From Chloroflexota bacterium (GTDB lineage: Bacteria; Chloroflexota; Dehalococcoidia; Lucifugimonadales; Lucifugimonadaceae), in the NCBI GenBank assembly GCA_002721615.1, contig PBKW01000011.1, positions 1 through 64,000 on the forward strand: a DNA stretch of 64,000 nt. The letters are read 5' to 3'. A program made the translations under genes and the position numbers. How positions within the stretch are numbered: the stretch's first letter is position 1; each line of letters begins with the position of its first letter. The notes beneath the pieces were generated by a model, which made no database searches, was not told where the DNA came from, and saw only the letters and a program-made list of their open reading frames with translations. Positions 61,076 to 64,000 of the stretch are shown here, one piece after another.

Positions 61076-61132
61076 TTTCTTTATATACTTGATTTGAAAT
61101 AGAATATTAGAGAAAATTTCTTTAGAGGAAAT

Positions 61133-63265
61133 ATGCAAACTAATATTCTATTAAAACAACTTAAAGGATATCTTTCTAAAACTAAACTTGATTTTGTTAA
61201 AGAAGCATTATTTTTTGCAGAAAAAAATCACAAAAATCAATTTAGAAAGTCAGGAGATCCATTTATAAATCATCCAATCTCCACTGCACTATACCTAGCG
61301 AACATGAAAATGGATAGTACTACAATTTCAGCAGCTCTTTTACATGATGTAATAGAAGATTGTGGAATAACTAAAGAAGAAATTAATTCAAAATTTGGAT
61401 CTCATGTAGCAAATTTAGTAGATGGTGTAACAAAACTTAAGATTGAAAAAAATAATAGCAAAATAAATATATTAGATACAGAACAATTAAGAGCTGCAAA
61501 TGTTAGAAAAATATTAACTGCTATGTCTGACGACGTTAGAGTAGTATTAATTAAACTGGCAGACAGATTACATAACATGTTAACTTTAGATGCCTTAGAG
61601 CATGAAAATCAAAAAAGAATAGCACAAGAAACTTTGGATATATATGCTCCTTTAGCACACAGATTAGGAATGTGGAATATGAAATGGAGGCTTGAAGATC
61701 AAGCATTTAAATATCTAATGCCAAAAAAATATAAGATGACTTCTAGGCTAATAGCAAGAAAAAGAACTAAAAGAGAATTATATGTAAATAAAGTTATAAA
61801 AGACCTACAAATAAATCTTGAAAAATCAAAAATTTCAGGAAGTATACATGGAAGGCCAAAGCATTTATACAGTATTTTTAAAAAAATAGAAAAATATTCA
61901 CATCAAGGCAAAAAATTTGATGAGATTTATGACTTAATAGCTTTAAGAATTATAGTTAATAATATTTCTGAGTGTTACACAACATTAGGAGTGGTACATA
62001 ATCTATGGAAACCAGTCCCAGGAGAATTCGATGATTATATAGCAAACCCCAAAGACAGTATGTATCAGTCTCTCCACACTACGGTAATGTGTTTTGACGG
62101 ATATCCAGTAGAGATTCAAATTAAAACTGAAGATATGCATTTAACTGCTGAAGAAGGAATCGCTGCTCACTGGGCATATAAAGAAGAAGATAATGAATCA
62201 ATAGATGACAAATATGATTCCAAGATGAATTGGTTTAAACAACTTCTGGATAGACAAGTAGATGTTGAAAAAGATATAGACTATGTAGATTCTATAAAAA
62301 AAGATGTCTTAGGAGATCAAGTATTTATATATACGCCTAAAGGAGAAATAAAAAATCTTCCTGTTGGGGCTACTCCATTAGATTTTGCATATGAAGTACA
62401 TACAGAACTGGGACATGATTGTGTATCTTCATTAATAAATGGTAAAACAGTTTCTTTGGAAACCCCCTTAAAAAATGGAGATACTGTAGAAATAAGAAAA
62501 TCAAAAAATCCTCGTGGGCCAAGATTAGATTGGCTGAATCCAGATTTACAATTTGTTAATACAAGTAAAGCAAAATTGAAGATAAGACAATGGTTCAGAA
62601 AACAAGAAAGAGAATCTAATATATCAAGAGGCACTAGAATCATAAAGAAAGAATCAAATAAATTAGGATTCAAAATAAATTCAAAAGAAATATCTATATT
62701 ACCTGGGTTCGATAATTTTTCAGACTTAGCTGAACAACTTGGATCTGGTGAAATTTCAATTGCTCAATTAGCAAAATCAATAGAAAAAAAATATCTAAAC
62801 ACATCATCAAAAAATGATCAAAACAATTCATCGCCTAATGTAATAGTAATGGGATTTAATAATCTTCCAAATAAAATATCGAAATGCTGTAATCCTACTT
62901 TTGGTCAAGAAATACAAGGATATTTAACAAGAAAAAAAACAGTATCAGTTCATGTATCCAATTGTAATCTTTTAAGATACTCTAGAGAACCAGAAAGAAT
63001 AGTTAATGTTGTTTGGGGGACTAATAGCCAAACATTACAAGTAAAGATACAAGTTGACGCAGATGATAGAATAGGTTTATTAAGAGATATAACTTCTGTA
63101 GTATCTAGTGAAAATATAAATATCAATTTTCTACAATCTACTGATTATGGAAAACTTACTAAAATTCAATTTACTGTTTTTACTAGTGGAATTGAACAGC
63201 TAAGTAGAATATACTCTAGGATCGAAGCTATTTCAGGAGTTAGAAATATACAAAGATTAAATTAA
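61133..63265 (+). CDS. rel: Bifunctional (p)ppGpp synthetase/hydrolase (Rel)
   Basis: This 710-residue Rel has a hydrolase domain with intact H47, H71-D72, E75-D76, D144 and N148. The synthetase has G-R-P-K-H-L-Y-S-I, Y-D-L-I-A-L-R, S-M-Y-Q-S-L-H-T-T-V and V-E-I-Q-I-K-T-E-D-M-H. TGS (P-V-G-A-T-P-L-D-F-A-Y) and ACT domains follow. The loop motif that is R-x-K-D in most bifunctional enzymes is E298-F-D-D301 here, as in monofunctional RelA. It controls the stringent response. A GAGGAA site precedes the ATG. rpsT follows 11 nt later. Confidence 0.95.
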   Translation: MQTNILLKQLKGYLSKTKLDFVKEALFFAEKNHKNQFRKSGDPFINHPISTALYLANMKMDSTTISAALLHDVIEDCGITKEEINSKFGSHVANLVDGVTKLKIEKNNSKINILDTEQLRAANVRKILTAMSDDVRVVLIKLADRLHNMLTLDALEHENQKRIAQETLDIYAPLAHRLGMWNMKWRLEDQAFKYLMPKKYKMTSRLIARKRTKRELYVNKVIKDLQINLEKSKISGSIHGRPKHLYSIFKKIEKYSHQGKKFDEIYDLIALRIIVNNISECYTTLGVVHNLWKPVPGEFDDYIANPKDSMYQSLHTTVMCFDGYPVEIQIKTEDMHLTAEEGIAAHWAYKEEDNESIDDKYDSKMNWFKQLLDRQVDVEKDIDYVDSIKKDVLGDQVFIYTPKGEIKNLPVGATPLDFAYEVHTELGHDCVSSLINGKTVSLETPLKNGDTVEIRKSKNPRGPRLDWLNPDLQFVNTSKAKLKIRQWFRKQERESNISRGTRIIKKESNKLGFKINSKEISILPGFDNFSDLAEQLGSGEISIAQLAKSIEKKYLNTSSKNDQNNSSPNVIVMGFNNLPNKISKCCNPTFGQEIQGYLTRKKTVSVHVSNCNLLRYSREPERIVNVVWGTNSQTLQVKIQVDADDRIGLLRDITSVVSSENININFLQSTDYGKLTKIQFTVFTSGIEQLSRIYSRIEAISGVRNIQRLN

Positions 63266-63276
63266 AACGGTGAATT

Positions 63277-63540
63277 ATGCCCAGTAAAAAAAGTCATAGA
63301 AAACAATTAAAAAATCAAGAATATAATAAAACAATTTCTTCAAAAGCAAGAAATGCAATTAAAGAAGCAAAGAAAGCTATTACAGAAGATCCTTCTTCAG
63401 AAAAAACTACTATAAGTGTAAAAAAGGCAATTCAATCTTTAGATAAAGCTGCCCAAAAAGGAGTAATACACAAAAATAATGCAGGGAGAAGAAAATCCCG
63501 TCTTGTAGCTACATTAGATAGAGCTTCAAATAAAAAATAA
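63277..63540 (+). CDS. rpsT: 30S ribosomal protein S20
   Basis: This is an 87-residue Lys-rich helical protein: M-P-S-K-K-S-H-R-K-Q-L-K-N, then S-K-A-R-N-A-I-K-E-A-K, then L-D-K-A-A-Q-K-G-V-I-H-K-N-N-A-G-R-R-K-S-R-L. These are the S20 hallmarks, and it binds 16S rRNA early in assembly. GGTGA precedes the ATG. It is co-directional with rel and lexA. Confidence 0.96.
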   Translation: MPSKKSHRKQLKNQEYNKTISSKARNAIKEAKKAITEDPSSEKTTISVKKAIQSLDKAAQKGVIHKNNAGRRKSRLVATLDRASNKK

Positions 63541-63560
63541 TTTAATAAGACATCCATTGA

Positions 63561-63589
63561 TTGACTGAAAATATTGTCTTTGCTATTTT
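63561..63589 (+). promoter_or_regulatory. Candidate lexA promoter
   Basis: TTGACT (63561-63566) and TATTTT (63584-63589) are 17 nt apart in the 76-nt rpsT/lexA gap. LexA is expected to regulate itself, but I see no GAAC-N4-GTTC or CTG-N10-CAG box; a loose TTGATT/AATCAA repeat flanks the promoter. Confidence 0.45.
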
Positions 63590-63616
63590 TGAATCAAATA
63601 AAAAAATATTATAAAA

Positions 63617-64000
63617 ATGTTATCTGAAAGACAGCAAGACATACTTAACTTCATCAATCAATTTTTAGTTGATGAAGGTTTTCCTCCTACAATAAGAGAA
63701 ATTCAAAAATCTTGTAATATTAGTTCAACATCAGTTGTTTCCTATAATATTGAAGCCCTGAAAAAGAAAGGCTATTTAGAACATAAATCTAATAAATCTA
63801 GAGGAATAGTAAATAATCAATTAAATAAAGGACAACTTATAAGTATTCCTTTAATAGGTATAATTGCAGCAGGAGAACCATTAGAAATTCCTGAAGACAT
63901 CAACATAGATTATGAAGAAGAAATAGAAATTCCTATAGATTGGTTTCCAAAAAATAAAAATATATTTGCTCTTGAAGTAAAAGGTGATTCTATGACAGGA
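63617..64000 (+). CDS. lexA: LexA repressor, 5' part
   Basis: The first 128 residues of LexA run to the window edge. The winged helix-turn-helix has L-S-E-R-Q-Q-D-I-L, F-P-P-T-I-R-E-I and S-S-T-S-V-V-S-Y-N-I. The S24 peptidase part has I-P-L-I-G-I-I-A-A85-G86, the self-cleavage Ala-Gly bond, and V-K-G-D-S125-M, the serine nucleophile. The lysine of the dyad lies past the window. LexA represses DNA-damage genes until RecA triggers cleavage. It is too short for the ORF list since it is cut at the window end. Confidence 0.95.
   Translation, partial: MLSERQQDILNFINQFLVDEGFPPTIREIQKSCNISSTSVVSYNIEALKKKGYLEHKSNKSRGIVNNQLNKGQLISIPLIGIIAAGEPLEIPEDINIDYEEEIEIPIDWFPKNKNIFALEVKGDSMTG

Noticed and set aside
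62700-62720. GGGTTCGA resembling a tRNA T arm
   Set aside because: It is inside rel and no acceptor, D or anticodon stem can be formed around it.
63541-63616. SOS box upstream of lexA
   Set aside because: No GAAC-N4-GTTC or CTG-N10-CAG match; only a loose TTGATT/AATCAA pair is seen.
1-64000. CRISPR arrays, insertion sequences, prophage or defence islands
   Set aside because: No spaced direct repeats, transposase, integrase, phage or nuclease-defence genes were seen; the content is mostly housekeeping.

Overview
The window is a very AT-rich (roughly 30% GC by eye), densely packed stretch of bacterial chromosome with 67 protein genes, one tRNA gene and no rRNA, phage, insertion sequence, integron or CRISPR array. 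The best-fitting source is a streamlined, aerobic, probably marine Chloroflexota (SAR202/Dehalococcoidia-like). This is inferred from gene content and not from a marker phylogeny. The clues are an iron-binding lipoprotein with a long charged V/E/K-repeat stalk, a membrane-anchored protein with a W-P-S-S..G-C-P-E-P-G domain of a kind I associate with Chloroflexota, two enolase-superfamily sugar-acid dehydratases with two aldolases, heme A synthesis genes (implying a cytochrome oxidase), an AroH-type chorismate mutase and a fused AccD-AccA carboxyltransferase.

Layout. 1-2.2 kb (+): end of an M24 peptidase, efp, xseA, xseB. 2.2-7.2 kb (-): an operon read as an AsnC/Lrp regulator, bioY, aspS, tig, clpP. 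7.4-9 kb (+): an A-type Fe-S protein with a Gly/Cys tail, a 7Fe ferredoxin, a class I aldolase homologue. 9-9.5 kb (-): rimI. 9.6-13.3 kb (+): a heterodimeric ABC exporter. 13.3-15.5 kb (-): ruvCAB. 15.8-22.5 kb (+): rpmF-fabD-nusB-acpP-udg-ftsK-accDA, in which fatty-acid synthesis is interleaved with housekeeping. 22.4-23.2 kb (-): a HAD phosphatase. 23.3-27.3 kb (+): thiG-thiE-thiS, then a dehydratase/aldolase pair and a small membrane protein. 27.3-31.7 kb: tsaD (-), a zinc ribbon plus ctaA-ctaB (+), infC-rpmI-rplT (-). 31.9-39.2 kb (+): ftsH, a CPBP protease, trpA, aroH, DAHP synthase, ribF, tyrS. 39.2-41.6 kb (-): a DUF1015 protein and an aminotransferase. 41.7-44.3 kb (+): ligA, pth. 44.3-47.1 kb (-): lysS-serS. 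47.3-51.7 kb (+): rsmD, coaD, a coiled-coil protein, polA. 51.7-52.4 kb (-): a sugar-nucleotidyltransferase. 52.5-56 kb (+): tRNA-Ser(UGA), a galactonate-type dehydratase, fabI, an MFS transporter. 56-60 kb (-): fbpABC ferric iron uptake. 60.2-64 kb (+): an anchored protein, bifunctional rel, rpsT and the start of lexA.

Compaction is the dominant theme. All ten convergent gene pairs are separated by at most 19 nt or overlap, and no recognisable intrinsic terminator lies at these junctions. No gene-free stretch exceeds 300 nt, and regulation is confined to a few divergent gaps. Promoters with near-consensus -35/-10 boxes can be seen for rpmF, infC, lysS, tRNA-Ser, fbpA and lexA. Eleven genes appear to start with TTG. 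Two conserved genes (rsmD and the MFS transporter) have no ATG, GTG or TTG where their reading frame must begin.

I found no clear multi-gene novel system. The items most worth pursuing are the rsmD 5' end, the Gly/Cys-tailed A-type protein, the inverted repeat that ties the tRNA-Ser leader to its trailer, the palindromic operator at fbpA, an EF-P with a Pro-Pro-Lys-Ala-Pro-Pro loop, and a full-length Rel carrying the ExDD synthetase motif.
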